Below are positions 1-8,773 of a stretch of DNA of 64,000 bases, piece by piece. The stretch is from Alphaproteobacteria bacterium (GTDB taxonomy: Bacteria > Pseudomonadota > Alphaproteobacteria > Micropepsales > Micropepsaceae). Location: the NCBI GenBank assembly GCA_021324545.1, contig JAJPIX010000009.1, positions 1 to 64,000 on the forward strand, given 5' to 3'. The position numbers were made by a program, and so were the translations under genes. Below the pieces are notes generated by a model. It worked only from the letters and a program-made list of their open reading frames with translations. It was not told where the DNA came from and did not search any database. How positions within the stretch are numbered: the stretch's first letter is position 1; every line of letters starts with the position of its first letter.

Positions 1-761
1 AGAGCCTGCACGCCGAGCTGCTGCTTGGTCTGCAGCGCGGTGAGCATGGCGCTTTCCTTCGCCATATCCGCATCGACCAGGTTGCCGATGCCGGTCGTCA
101 GGGCATCGGACAGCTGCTGGACGAACGTCGCCTGGATCGAGAACTTCTTGGCGCCGGCCGACAGAGTGGCCAGAGCATTGTCGACCGTCGCAATCGCGGT
201 CGAAACGGCATGCAGCGCCGTTGTCGCGCCGGACGTGAGGTCCGCCGTGCCGATCAGCGTTGAAGCCGTGAAGTCCACGCCGGTGACCGTGATGACGCTT
301 GTCCCGTCGGTTGACGCGAGTGCGCTCAGGCTGGTCGTGGTCGCGCCATCAATCAGGTTGGCGCCGTTGAAGTTGGCGTTGCTGACGATCGTGCTGATCT
401 GGTTCAACATTGCCTGGAAGTCCGCGTTGAGCGCTGTCTTGCTCGCCGTATCGAGCGAGGCGTCGGTCGCGGCAAGGGCCTTTTGCTTCATCTGGATCAG
501 AAGATCCGAGATGGACTGGCCGGCAGACAGGGCGACGTCAACCGTCGACACGCCCCGGTTCAAGCTGTCGGTCACCGCCGAATAGGCGGCCACATCCGCG
601 CGCATGCCCTGCGCGATGGCGAACGTGGCGCCATCGTCTTTCGCGGATGAAACCTTGAGGCCGGTGTTGACCTGATTTTCGGTCTGCGCCAGCTGGGCGC
701 TGGTCTGATTCAGATACTGCAGCGCGATCATGGCGCTGCTGTTTGTATTTACGCTGATCAT
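1..761 (-). CDS. flagellin (3' end truncated by window edge)
   Basis: Minus-strand reading frame from ATG at 761 (MISVNTNSSAMIALQYLNQTSAQLAQTEN-like) to TKQQLGVQAL at the window edge; clear paralog of the flagellin at 1060..1869; about 13 residues missing. Confidence 0.93.
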   Translation of the reverse strand, partial: MISVNTNSSAMIALQYLNQTSAQLAQTENQVNTGLKVSSAKDDGATFAIAQGMRADVAAYSAVTDSLNRGVSTVDVALSAGQSISDLLIQMKQKALAATDASLDTASKTALNADFQAMLNQISTIVSNANFNGANLIDGATTTSLSALASTDGTSVITVTGVDFTASTLIGTADLTSGATTALHAVSTAIATVDNALATLSAGAKKFSIQATFVQQLSDALTTGIGNLVDADMAKESAMLTALQTKQQLGVQA

Positions 762-831
762 TTGTGTCTCCGTTCTGGCTCGCGAGCGAGCGTTTTGCTC
801 CAGGGGGCGTTTTGCCCCCAGACCTCACAAG

Positions 832-845
832 GCAACTGACATGCC
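832..845 (-). promoter_or_regulatory. sigma54 -24/-12 promoter of first flagellin
   Basis: Minus strand GGCATGTCAGTTGC: GG-N10-GC spacing exact, matches TGGCAC-N5-TTGC core; about 70 nt upstream of ATG at 761. Confidence 0.7.
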
Positions 846-958
846 GGAGACCGATTGACGCTTGGGTAACCTTCTTTTCGCACGAGGCGATTGAAACCGG
901 CCGCGCCGAAGAAAGGTTTCGCTAAACATGAGGCCCGGCAAAAACTCACCATTGAACG

Positions 959-971
959 GGCAAAAATTGCC
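959..971. promoter_or_regulatory. GGCA-N5-TGCC palindrome, candidate ftr/FlbD-type enhancer site
   Basis: GGCAAAAATTGCC upstream of sigma54 site of first flagellin. Confidence 0.5.
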
Positions 972-981
972 GGTTGGTGGA

Positions 982-994
982 GGCAGAATTTGCC
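982..994. promoter_or_regulatory. GGCA-N5-TGCC palindrome, candidate ftr/FlbD-type enhancer site
   Basis: GGCAGAATTTGCC, second copy 23 bp from the first. Confidence 0.5.
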
Positions 995-1002
995 GGGTCA
1001 AG

Positions 1003-1035
1003 AAAAAACGGCACGGAACGCCTGTTCCGCGCCGT
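1003..1035 (-). terminator. Rho-independent terminator of second flagellin
   Basis: Minus strand ACGGCGCGGAACAGGCGTTCCGTGCCGTTTTTT: stem-loop followed by T-tract, just downstream of stop at 1060. Confidence 0.8.
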
Positions 1036-1059
1036 CTGTAGGGGGAGATACCGAAAATT

Positions 1060-1869
1060 CTACTTGAACAGCGAAAGAATGATCTGCGGCGCGGTGTTGG
1101 CGATGGAGAGCGCCTGCACGCCCAGCTGTTGCTTGGTCTGCAGGGCGGTGAGGTGGGCGCTTTCTTTTGCCATGTCAGCATCGACCAGATTGCCGATACC
1201 GGTGGTCAGCGCATCCGACAGTTCCGACACGAACGTGGCCTGAATCGAGAACTTCCGCGAGCCGGCCGAAAGGCTGGCCAGGGCCGTGTCCACCGTGGCG
1301 ATGGCGGTCGACACGGTGTGCAGGGCCGTTGTCGAGCCGGTCGTCAGGTCGAGCGTGCCGAGAAGAGTCGAGGCCGTGAAGTCCACGCCGGTGATCGTGA
1401 TCACGTTGGTGCCGTCTGCCGAGGCCAGCGCGCTGTAGGTGGGCGTGGTCGTTCCGTCGATCAGGTTGGCGCCGCTGAAGTTGGCGTTCTGCACGATCGT
1501 ATTGATCTGCGAGAGCATGGCCTGGAAGTCGGCGTTCAGGGCCGACTTGCTGGACGTGTCGAGCGAGGAGTCGGTGGCCGCAAGCGCCTTCTGCTTCATC
1601 TGGATCAGCAGGTCAGAAATGGACTGGCCGGCAGACAACGCGACGTCGGCGGTCGAAATTCCGCGGTTCAGACTGTCGCTCACGGCCTGGAGGCCTGCGA
1701 CGTCGGCGCGCATGTTCTGGGCGATGGCGAAAGTCGAGCCGTCGTCCTTGGCGGTTGCCACCTTCAGGCCGGTGTTGACCCGGTTTTCGGTCTCGGACAA
1801 CTGCGCGTTGGTCTGATTGAGGTATTGCAGCGCAATCATTGCGCTCTTGTTGGTGTTGACGCTGAGCAT
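1060..1869 (-). CDS. flagellin
   Basis: 269 aa; conserved flagellin N-term (SVNTNKSAMIALQYLNQTNAQL) and C-term (TKQQLGVQALSIANTAPQIILSLFK). Confidence 0.96.
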   Translation of the reverse strand: MLSVNTNKSAMIALQYLNQTNAQLSETENRVNTGLKVATAKDDGSTFAIAQNMRADVAGLQAVSDSLNRGISTADVALSAGQSISDLLIQMKQKALAATDSSLDTSSKSALNADFQAMLSQINTIVQNANFSGANLIDGTTTPTYSALASADGTNVITITGVDFTASTLLGTLDLTTGSTTALHTVSTAIATVDTALASLSAGSRKFSIQATFVSELSDALTTGIGNLVDADMAKESAHLTALQTKQQLGVQALSIANTAPQIILSLFK

Positions 1870-1947
1870 GCTTGTGTCTCCATACCGTTCTGGTGGCCGG
1901 ACGCAGCGCCTTGCTTAAGAGCCCTCGCGCCCCCTGCCCGAGCCAGC

Positions 1948-1962
1948 GCAACCGCTGTGCCA
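1948..1962 (-). promoter_or_regulatory. sigma54 -24/-12 promoter of second flagellin
   Basis: Minus strand TGGCACAGCGGTTGC, full match to TGGCAC-N5-TTGC; about 78 nt upstream of ATG at 1869. Confidence 0.8.
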
Positions 1963-2026
1963 GGATTTTTCGCCGCAAACGCCTGAATTTGTTGGGTTCA
2001 CAAATGGTAAATGCGCAATTCGCACA

Positions 2027-2039
2027 GGCAGACTTTGCC
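2027..2039. promoter_or_regulatory. GGCA-N5-TGCC palindrome, candidate ftr/FlbD-type enhancer site
   Basis: GGCAGACTTTGCC, with a further CCGGCAATTTC half-like element from 2042. Confidence 0.5.
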
Positions 2040-2063
2040 GCCCGGCAATTTCGATTCCGGCTA

Positions 2064-2099
2064 TTAAAAAACCGGCTCCTTTTCGGGAGCCGGCTTTTT
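2064..2099 (-). terminator. Rho-independent terminator of flbT-flaF
   Basis: CCGGCTCC (2072-2079) / GGAGCCGG (2086-2093) stem; minus strand ends in TTTTTTAATAG. Confidence 0.8.
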
Positions 2100-2124
2100 C
2101 ACCTTCCGAAGTCCATGGGGAAAT

Positions 2125-2475
2125 TCAAGCCGCGCCCTGAAGGCCCTGCATGATCGTGCGGTTGACCTCGATCAGCGGATCGATGGCCGCGCCGGTGCGC
2201 GTGACCTGCTTGGAATAGCGGTTCACCCACAGCGAAAGCGATACGATTCTGGCGCGCAAATCCACCGGCAGACGGTTGCGGTCGTCCATGCAGTCCGTGG
2301 CGAGCGTGTGCCAAAGACGCCGGTTCCAGTCGATCGCTTCCATCAGCGGTGCGCCGGACGCATTGGCCTTCTGCGCGTCAATCAGCGCGCCAGTGACCTT
2401 GCCGAACAGCCTGTATTCGGTGGCCCTGGGGTCCTCAGCGATGCGCTGCGTGTCCTGATAAGCCTTGTGCGTCAT
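2125..2475 (-). CDS. flaF: flagellar biosynthesis regulator FlaF
   Basis: 116 aa; AYQDTQRIAEDPRATEYRLFGKVTGAL...WNRRLWHTLATDC, FlaF family. Confidence 0.92.
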   Translation of the reverse strand: MTHKAYQDTQRIAEDPRATEYRLFGKVTGALIDAQKANASGAPLMEAIDWNRRLWHTLATDCMDDRNRLPVDLRARIVSLSLWVNRYSKQVTRTGAAIDPLIEVNRTIMQGLQGAA

Positions 2476-2860
2476 AGTTGAGCCTTTCCCGTTCGAAATC
2501 GAAGAGCTTGCGGCAGAGCATAAGCGCCTTGTAGTAGGCGCCTTGCATGACGTCGCGGCTGATTTCCACGCAGGCCGCGAGCGCCTGGCGGTTGCGGATG
2601 GCGGCCATGAATTCCGTCATCCGAAGCGCAAATTCGTTGTAGTGGTCGTCGCGATGATCCGCGTCCAGATACATCATCATGATCGGAAAATAGATGCGCC
2701 GGACCGGCGTGTTGGCGTCTTTCCGCTGGATGATGTCGCGTTCGCGCAGAAGACAAGCCTTGTTCTGGATCACCAGGCTCGTGCGCTTGTCCCCATTGGT
2801 CAGGACAGCGCCATTGAGCACGAATTTTTCGCCCGGCTTGAGCGACAGCTTGAGCGGCAT
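2435..2860 (-). CDS. flbT: flagellar biosynthesis repressor FlbT
   Basis: 141 aa; MPLKLSLKPGEKFVLNGAVLTNGDKRTSLVIQNKACLLRERDI, FlbT family. Confidence 0.93.
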   Translation of the reverse strand: MPLKLSLKPGEKFVLNGAVLTNGDKRTSLVIQNKACLLRERDIIQRKDANTPVRRIYFPIMMMYLDADHRDDHYNEFALRMTEFMAAIRNRQALAACVEISRDVMQGAYYKALMLCRKLFDFERERLNYDAQGLSGHAAHR

Positions 2861-3001
2861 GACGGGGCGGAACCCTTGTTGATTGATCGAAAGCCTAACC
2901 GCCGAACGTTAAAAAACAGCTTGCAATGCGCGCTTCCGGGTTCACCGGAGGTTAAGCACGTTTTGCTTTGATTGCGGGCCAAACCAGGGGGAGGCACCAT
3001 C

Positions 3002-4759
3002 ATGCCCCGCAGCGCCGCGCAAATCGATCCGGCCAGTCTCGTAAACGATGCCGGGCGCAAGCGCGCGCTCGAAAACCTCACGATTCTGGTCAGATGCTCC
3101 GAACAGGCCGAGACGCGGCGCAAGGCCGACCTTTTGCTGGGCCGCGGCCTGAAAGCCTGGAAGCGCGGCGATTATCCGAAAGCCGCAAAATTCGCGCTTA
3201 AGGCGGTTAAGGAAGACGAAACCTTCGCCCGCGGCTTTCATCTTTTGGCAATGGCCATGGAGCGCATGGGACACCTGCACAAAGCGCTTGCGATGTATGA
3301 GCGCGCTTTCGCACTGGATCCCCACGACAGCGACCTTATTCTGGATCTGGGCCTTTCGGCCATGAACCAGAAAATGCTCGATTGGGCGGAAAAAATGTTT
3401 CGCCTTTATATCGAGGCCAGACCGGATTCGCCGCTGGGCTACAACAACCTTGGCGGCCTTCTTTGCAAGAGCGGCCGGGTGTCGGAGGGAATTGAGACGT
3501 TGCGGGCTGCCATCTTTCGCATGCCCGAACACGCCATTCTGTGGAACACGCTGGCCACTTCGCTCGCCGAAGACGGCCGCTGCGAGGAAAGTCTCGTGTT
3601 CTATCAGGAAGGCATCCGCCTCGATCCGAAATTCCCGCGGGCCTGGCATAACCTCGGATATGCCTATTCGCATCTTGGCCGCCTCGAAGAAGCGATGGAC
3701 TGCTATGAAAAAGCGCTTTCACACGCCGCCACCGAAGCCGAACGGATCGAGACGCGGCATTCCCGCAGTCTCTGCCTGATCGGGATGGGGCGGATCGCAG
3801 AGGGCTTCCGGGAATATGAAATCCGCAACCATCCCCATTTCCGCGATCATGTTCATTACATGACCAAAGCACCCCGCTGGGACGGAGAGCCGCTCAAGGG
3901 CAAGAGGCTTCTGGCCATCAGCGAACAGGGGCTCGGCGACGAAATCATGTTCGCGAGTGTGCTTCCCGATCTGGCGCAGGCGGTGGGCGAGACAGGAAAG
4001 CTTGAGATTGCGGTGGACAGGCGTCTGATCGGCCTTTTCCAGCGTTCTTTTCCGCAGGCAATTGTGGGCACATATGCCGACCGGAAACTGACGGACAAGG
4101 AGGGCAACACTAGGGAACTGCGCTTCGTGCCATGGGCGACCGAAAGCGGCGATCCCGACTATTATGTTCCCGTGGGAAGCGCGCTGAAGCACTTTCGCAA
4201 CGCGATCGAAGATTTCCCCAAGACTGCTTTTCTCGTGCCTGATCCCGCGCGGGTGGCACAGTATCGCCAGATATTGCAGTCGTTCGGCACATCGCTCTGC
4301 ATTGGCATTTGCTGGCGCTCAATGCTGCTTGCCGGCAAGCGGCACAAATATTACAGCGCGCTTGACCTGTGGGGGCCGATCCTAAAAACCCCCGATGTCA
4401 CATTCGTCAATCTCCAGTATGGCGATTGCGCCGAAGAGCTTCAGCGGGCCGTCGCACGCCACGGCGTTGACATCAAGATCATCGAGGGCCTGGACCTGAA
4501 AGACGACATCGACGGCGCGGCCGCATTGTCCGCAGCGCTCGATCTTGTGATTTCGGCGCCGACCGCCGCCGCAGCGACCGCCGCAAGTGTGGGCACGCCT
4601 GTCTGGTTTCTGACGGCCGGGCGCACCTGGCCGCAGCTGGGAACCGGCTACTTTCCCTGGTATCGGGAAAGCAGGGTCTTCTGTCCGGAAAAGTTCGGCG
4701 ACTGGAATACGGTCATTCCGCGCGTTGCCGAAGCACTTGGACAACTTCCGAAAGTCTGA
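3002..4759 (+). CDS. TPR-repeat protein with C-terminal glycosyltransferase-like domain (FlmG-like flagellin glycosyltransferase candidate)
   Basis: Multiple TPRs (FHLLAMAMERMGHLHKALAMYERAFALDP; AWHNLGYAYSHLGRLEEAMDCYEKAL), then C-term GEPLKGKRLLAISEQGLGDEIMFASVLP; ATG at 3002 with AGGGGGAGG upstream. Confidence 0.75.
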   Translation: MPRSAAQIDPASLVNDAGRKRALENLTILVRCSEQAETRRKADLLLGRGLKAWKRGDYPKAAKFALKAVKEDETFARGFHLLAMAMERMGHLHKALAMYERAFALDPHDSDLILDLGLSAMNQKMLDWAEKMFRLYIEARPDSPLGYNNLGGLLCKSGRVSEGIETLRAAIFRMPEHAILWNTLATSLAEDGRCEESLVFYQEGIRLDPKFPRAWHNLGYAYSHLGRLEEAMDCYEKALSHAATEAERIETRHSRSLCLIGMGRIAEGFREYEIRNHPHFRDHVHYMTKAPRWDGEPLKGKRLLAISEQGLGDEIMFASVLPDLAQAVGETGKLEIAVDRRLIGLFQRSFPQAIVGTYADRKLTDKEGNTRELRFVPWATESGDPDYYVPVGSALKHFRNAIEDFPKTAFLVPDPARVAQYRQILQSFGTSLCIGICWRSMLLAGKRHKYYSALDLWGPILKTPDVTFVNLQYGDCAEELQRAVARHGVDIKIIEGLDLKDDIDGAAALSAALDLVISAPTAAAATAASVGTPVWFLTAGRTWPQLGTGYFPWYRESRVFCPEKFGDWNTVIPRVAEALGQLPKV

Positions 4760-4772
4760 TCGGGAAAAAGAA

Positions 4773-4804
4773 GAACGGGCAGCGATATTGCTCGCTGCCC
4801 GTTC
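4773..4804. terminator. Strong hairpin between convergent genes, likely terminator
   Basis: 12-bp perfect stem GAACGGGCAGCG / CGCTGCCCGTTC; T-rich CTTCTTTTTCCC follows on the minus strand. Confidence 0.6.
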
Positions 4805-4959
4805 GCTCCCTGGCCGGCCCGCGGGCTGCCGGGGGATAACCGCGCGCCTGGCCTTTCAGGATTGGTTCGTTGTGCAAACATGAGTGCACACGTGTAAGTT
4901 GTATCCTCCAGACGTAAACGGTTCCTTAAGATCGCCCAACCATTTGAAGGCCAAGCGTT

Positions 4960-5928
4960 TCAAGGTGACTGTTGCAGGAACGTGCGCACATCGGCGGCGG
5001 AACGATCCGCGACTTCTTCCTGGGGGATATGCCCCACACCCGGATAAACGATGAGTTTTGCGCCGGGGATGGCCGCGGCATAGGCGTGCGCGGTTGCAAC
5101 CGGGATCAGATGGTCCTGCGCACCCCACAGAATAAGCGTGGGGGCTTTAATCGCACTGATGTGATCCTTCACATAGGAGTCCCATGGCAGGGAGAACCGG
5201 TCGAGCGTGGCCTGGCGGGTGCCGGCCATGCGGGCAAAATCCCAATACTCGTCGATCATGCGATCGTTGATGATGTCCTTGCGCGAGATTGCATCGTTCA
5301 GCCCTTCGGTCACGATCGAGCGCGGCGTGATATAGAGCATGACATTGCGCAGCACGGGAATGCGCGCGATCCGGAATGCTATCGGTTCCCTGTCGCCCGC
5401 CTTGAACGGCAGACCGCCAGCATCCACCAGCACAAGATGAGTGACGCGGCCGGGGTATTCTTCGGTGAAATGCGCGGTAACCGCCCCGCCCATGGAATTT
5501 CCGGCAAGCGCAAATTTCTGCAGGGACAGCTTATCGGCAAATTCCCTGAGGAACTGGACCATGCCTTCCTCGGAATAATCGCCGGAAGGCACTGCCCCCG
5601 TCAGGCCATGCCCGGGCAGGTCAAGCGAGATGACGCGGAAGCTGTCGCCCAACCGCTTCGCCCAGGGTTCCCATGTAAACAGCGAGGCGTTGGAGCCGTG
5701 CACAAGCACAAGCACCGGAGCGGTCTTCGGCCCACGGTCGCGGTAATGCACGCGCGCCCCATCGGGTAGCTGGACGAATTGCGACGGGGCAACGGCATAT
5801 TTCGTTTCCAGCTGCGCGCGCGGAACATCGGGATTGCTGAACAGATAAAAGGCCGCCGTCAGTACAACGATCACACCGGCCAAAACGGCCAGGACCTTCT
5901 TCATCGAACTTCCCCTTCCTTTGCCCAA
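4960..5928 (-). CDS. alpha/beta hydrolase
   Basis: 322 aa; VLVHGSNASLFTWEPWAKRL, GNSMGGAV nucleophile elbow, catalytic His region GVGHIPQEE. Confidence 0.88.
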   Translation of the reverse strand: MGKGRGSSMKKVLAVLAGVIVVLTAAFYLFSNPDVPRAQLETKYAVAPSQFVQLPDGARVHYRDRGPKTAPVLVLVHGSNASLFTWEPWAKRLGDSFRVISLDLPGHGLTGAVPSGDYSEEGMVQFLREFADKLSLQKFALAGNSMGGAVTAHFTEEYPGRVTHLVLVDAGGLPFKAGDREPIAFRIARIPVLRNVMLYITPRSIVTEGLNDAISRKDIINDRMIDEYWDFARMAGTRQATLDRFSLPWDSYVKDHISAIKAPTLILWGAQDHLIPVATAHAYAAAIPGAKLIVYPGVGHIPQEEVADRSAADVRTFLQQSP

Positions 5929-7451
5929 CCTGGCGCAAATTCGTCGTCAACCGGTCCCGGATCGTCCGGCGGCCGCGGCAATATGATCAGCCCCTCATCC
6001 TTGTGGCCTTGCGCCGCCCGTTGCTCGCGCAGGCGCGTCTGATGGGCCGGTTGCGGCCCGGCTTCCTTTGGTTTTTCCGGCTTCATTTCCTTCAGCAAAT
6101 CGACATTGACATCCCCGGCCAGCCCTTCATCGGCCGGAGCGGCGGAAATCTTCTCCACCGCGTCGGGGCCTGGCGCCGACCACGCCAGCGTGTCGAACGC
6201 TCCGCAATGGCCGCAGACCGCAAGCCAGCGCGGGCTCGACCAGCCGCAATGGGCGCAGCGCCATTCTGCATCGCGCGGAGCCTTGACCGCGCGCATGAGC
6301 CAGCCATGCGCCGCCGTCGCATCACCATGCTCGCCTTCCTCGATTTCGGCCATCAGCGCGCAGACGCGCGTGGAGGCAAATCCGCGCGCCAACGGGGCGA
6401 GCACGCGCCGCGCTTCGGGCCACTGCTTGAGCGCCACCGCCTGCTCGGCGGCGAGCATGCGGCTTTCAAAATGATCGCGGTTGAGATGGGCCAGGCCCAG
6501 CATGCGCTTGGCATGCGCGAGCCTGTCTTCATCGGACTTGATTGCCGCATAGGCGGTGGCCAGATCGGGATGCGGCGATTGCGTCCAGGCAGCTTCGATG
6601 ATGTCCTGCGCGCGCCAGGCGCGGTTCTGCGCTGCGAGCTTCTTGGCCGCAAGCACGGCGGCGGGCGCAAGGCCCGGCGAAAGGCTGAGTGCTTCCAGCG
6701 CCATCGAAAGCGCCCTTTCGCTGTCGCCGCGGCCTTCGGCGTCGAGCGCTTCGGCTGCAAGCAGAACCGCGCGGCGGCGGCGCAAGAGGCCGCCGTCCAT
6801 GATCTTGGCCTTGGCGGCGCTGTCGAGGACCGCCTTGGCGCCGGTCCAATCCCGTTGCGCCGAGCGGAGATCGAACAGCGCATTGGTGGCCCACAGGGCA
6901 CGCGGCTTCAAGGCATGCGCGCGCGACGCAAGCTTCATGGCCTCGTCGATGTTTTCGTTGCGCATGGCCTGCATGAAAAGCCCGCGCAATCCCAGAAACT
7001 CCGTGTCGGGATGATCGAGCATGGCGCGATAGGCGGAGATCTGGCCCTCTTCATCGCCTTCAAGTTGCGAAGCCTGCGCCGTAAGCAGGAGTGCAAGGGG
7101 CGGCGCACCCAGAAGCCTGCGCGCTTTCTCCGCCTGCTTGCGCGCCTCGTAGGAATCCCCCGCAGCGGCCGCAACAAGCCCGCGTGACAGCGCCTCGTTT
7201 CCGCGCCTTGCCCGGCGCGAGGCCGACCAGTCGCCGAGCGCACCCGGCGCGGAAAGGATTGCCGCAACCACGCGCGTTGCAAAGCCGATGAACGCCGCGA
7301 AAAGTATGGCAAGGATGATCGCCGCAGCAGCCGAAGTGCGCACTTCGTAATTGTCGATGGTGAACAGCAGTTCGCCATGCCGGTCGGCAATCCAGGCAAA
7401 CCCTGCGGCGATCAGCACCGCCGCGACCAGGATCATGAGAAGACGGATCAT
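5901..7451 (-). CDS. hemY: heme biosynthesis protein HemY (HemY_N/TPR with C-terminal zinc ribbon)
   Basis: 516 aa; N-term TM segments, helical repeats, CAHCGWSSPRWLAVCGHCGAFDTLAW; next to hemD/hemC. Confidence 0.85.
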   Translation of the reverse strand: MIRLLMILVAAVLIAAGFAWIADRHGELLFTIDNYEVRTSAAAAIILAILFAAFIGFATRVVAAILSAPGALGDWSASRRARRGNEALSRGLVAAAAGDSYEARKQAEKARRLLGAPPLALLLTAQASQLEGDEEGQISAYRAMLDHPDTEFLGLRGLFMQAMRNENIDEAMKLASRAHALKPRALWATNALFDLRSAQRDWTGAKAVLDSAAKAKIMDGGLLRRRRAVLLAAEALDAEGRGDSERALSMALEALSLSPGLAPAAVLAAKKLAAQNRAWRAQDIIEAAWTQSPHPDLATAYAAIKSDEDRLAHAKRMLGLAHLNRDHFESRMLAAEQAVALKQWPEARRVLAPLARGFASTRVCALMAEIEEGEHGDATAAHGWLMRAVKAPRDAEWRCAHCGWSSPRWLAVCGHCGAFDTLAWSAPGPDAVEKISAAPADEGLAGDVNVDLLKEMKPEKPKEAGPQPAHQTRLREQRAAQGHKDEGLIILPRPPDDPGPVDDEFAPGWAKEGEVR

Positions 7452-8722
7452 CCCGCCTGCCCCGGCTGCGGCTTTGGCGGCAGATCCCTCACCAGCCTGT
7501 CCGCAAGCGCGCGCGTGTCGCGGTCAATCGCGAACCGCGTTTCGGCGCGCGCAATCCAGCCTGCCGCAGCAGCGCGCGCAGGCGAATCGAGCGCGCGCAT
7601 TTCGCGCAGCGCGCCTTGCAGATCGCCGGCATCGAGCCGCCCGCCGGCCCGGGCAAGATGGGCCTCTGTATCGTTGCCGCTGACTTCGCCAATGCGCCTT
7701 ATGGACACGGTGCCTGCGATGCTGGCCCAGAGGCGCGATGTCCACCCCGTCGCCCTGGCATTGCGCTCCGCGGCCAGAACGTCTGCAGCAACGGCGGGAA
7801 ATTCTTCCGCCAGCATGGCGTGCGTCGGGGCGCCGGATTTCGCGTAGCGTGAAAGATCTTTCAGTTCCGGCGCGTCCGGCACGAATGTGCGCAAGGTCGC
7901 AAGCTCGGATGCAAAGGGCGAGGACCCGGCCGTTGCGCGCACCAGTTCGGCGAGCGCCAGCACGGCTGCGGCGCGATGAATCATGCCGACCGGATCGTTG
8001 CCCTCAAGCTTCGCCACCCGGGCGGCGATGGCCTCGGCGTCCGCCTTGAGCGCAAAGCCGTTCAGCCGCTCAGCCAGATCCGGCGGCGGGGCGTTGTGTT
8101 CGAGCGTGGCGACGCGCGCGCCAAGCCCGCCCAGGGAATCATTCATGGTCCTGGTGCTGCTTTCGATGCCGCTGCGAAGCTCTGCGATGGCTTTGTCATC
8201 AGCATCCAGCCGCGACCCGAGCTGGGCCGCCGCCCCCGATGCCTGCTCCAGCTTGGCGACCCGCGCAGTAAGCGCATTCAGCGCGGCCCTGTCCTGATCG
8301 AGCGCGGATTTGACCGAAGCGGCGTCCGCGCCGCCTGCCTGATCGCTGTTCTTTTCGATCGCGGTCAGCCGCGCCTCGTCGGCATCAAGCCGCGACGACA
8401 CCGATTTCAGGTCGCGGCGCAGATCGGAAAAGACCTGGGCGGCGGCGGCAGGCGCCTGGCCCGCCGCCATCTGATCCACGCGCGTTTCCAGCGCGGACAA
8501 CCGGTCACCCTGCGACGCCGAATCGCGGCCCGCAAACCATGGCGCATAAAGCGCAATGAGGCTGCCCAAGACCGCCGCCAGCACCAGCAAAAGGAAAATG
8601 CCGAAGGCACCGGCCGGCATTTCGAAAAATCCGCGCCTTTCGCGGCCGCGGGGTTCGGGCTCGTCACCGGCTTCCGGCTTGGGCAGGGCTGTGAACGGCC
8701 GCGGCTCGTCGGATTCGGTCAT
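7448..8722 (-). CDS. COG4223/mitofilin-like membrane protein
   Basis: 424 aa; single TM then coiled coil; overlaps hemY start by 4 nt; conserved between hemD and hemY in alphaproteobacteria. Confidence 0.75.
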   Translation of the reverse strand: MTESDEPRPFTALPKPEAGDEPEPRGRERRGFFEMPAGAFGIFLLLVLAAVLGSLIALYAPWFAGRDSASQGDRLSALETRVDQMAAGQAPAAAAQVFSDLRRDLKSVSSRLDADEARLTAIEKNSDQAGGADAASVKSALDQDRAALNALTARVAKLEQASGAAAQLGSRLDADDKAIAELRSGIESSTRTMNDSLGGLGARVATLEHNAPPPDLAERLNGFALKADAEAIAARVAKLEGNDPVGMIHRAAAVLALAELVRATAGSSPFASELATLRTFVPDAPELKDLSRYAKSGAPTHAMLAEEFPAVAADVLAAERNARATGWTSRLWASIAGTVSIRRIGEVSGNDTEAHLARAGGRLDAGDLQGALREMRALDSPARAAAAGWIARAETRFAIDRDTRALADRLVRDLPPKPQPGQAG

Positions 8723-8773
8723 TTCAGGATAGGGCTCCTTCGACGTCTCATTCTACTCCGCAGGGGGCCGAAG

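Noticed and set aside
959-994. GGCA-N5-TGCC elements as sigma54 core promoters
   Set aside because: GG to GC spacing is 8, not 10; better explained as enhancer palindromes
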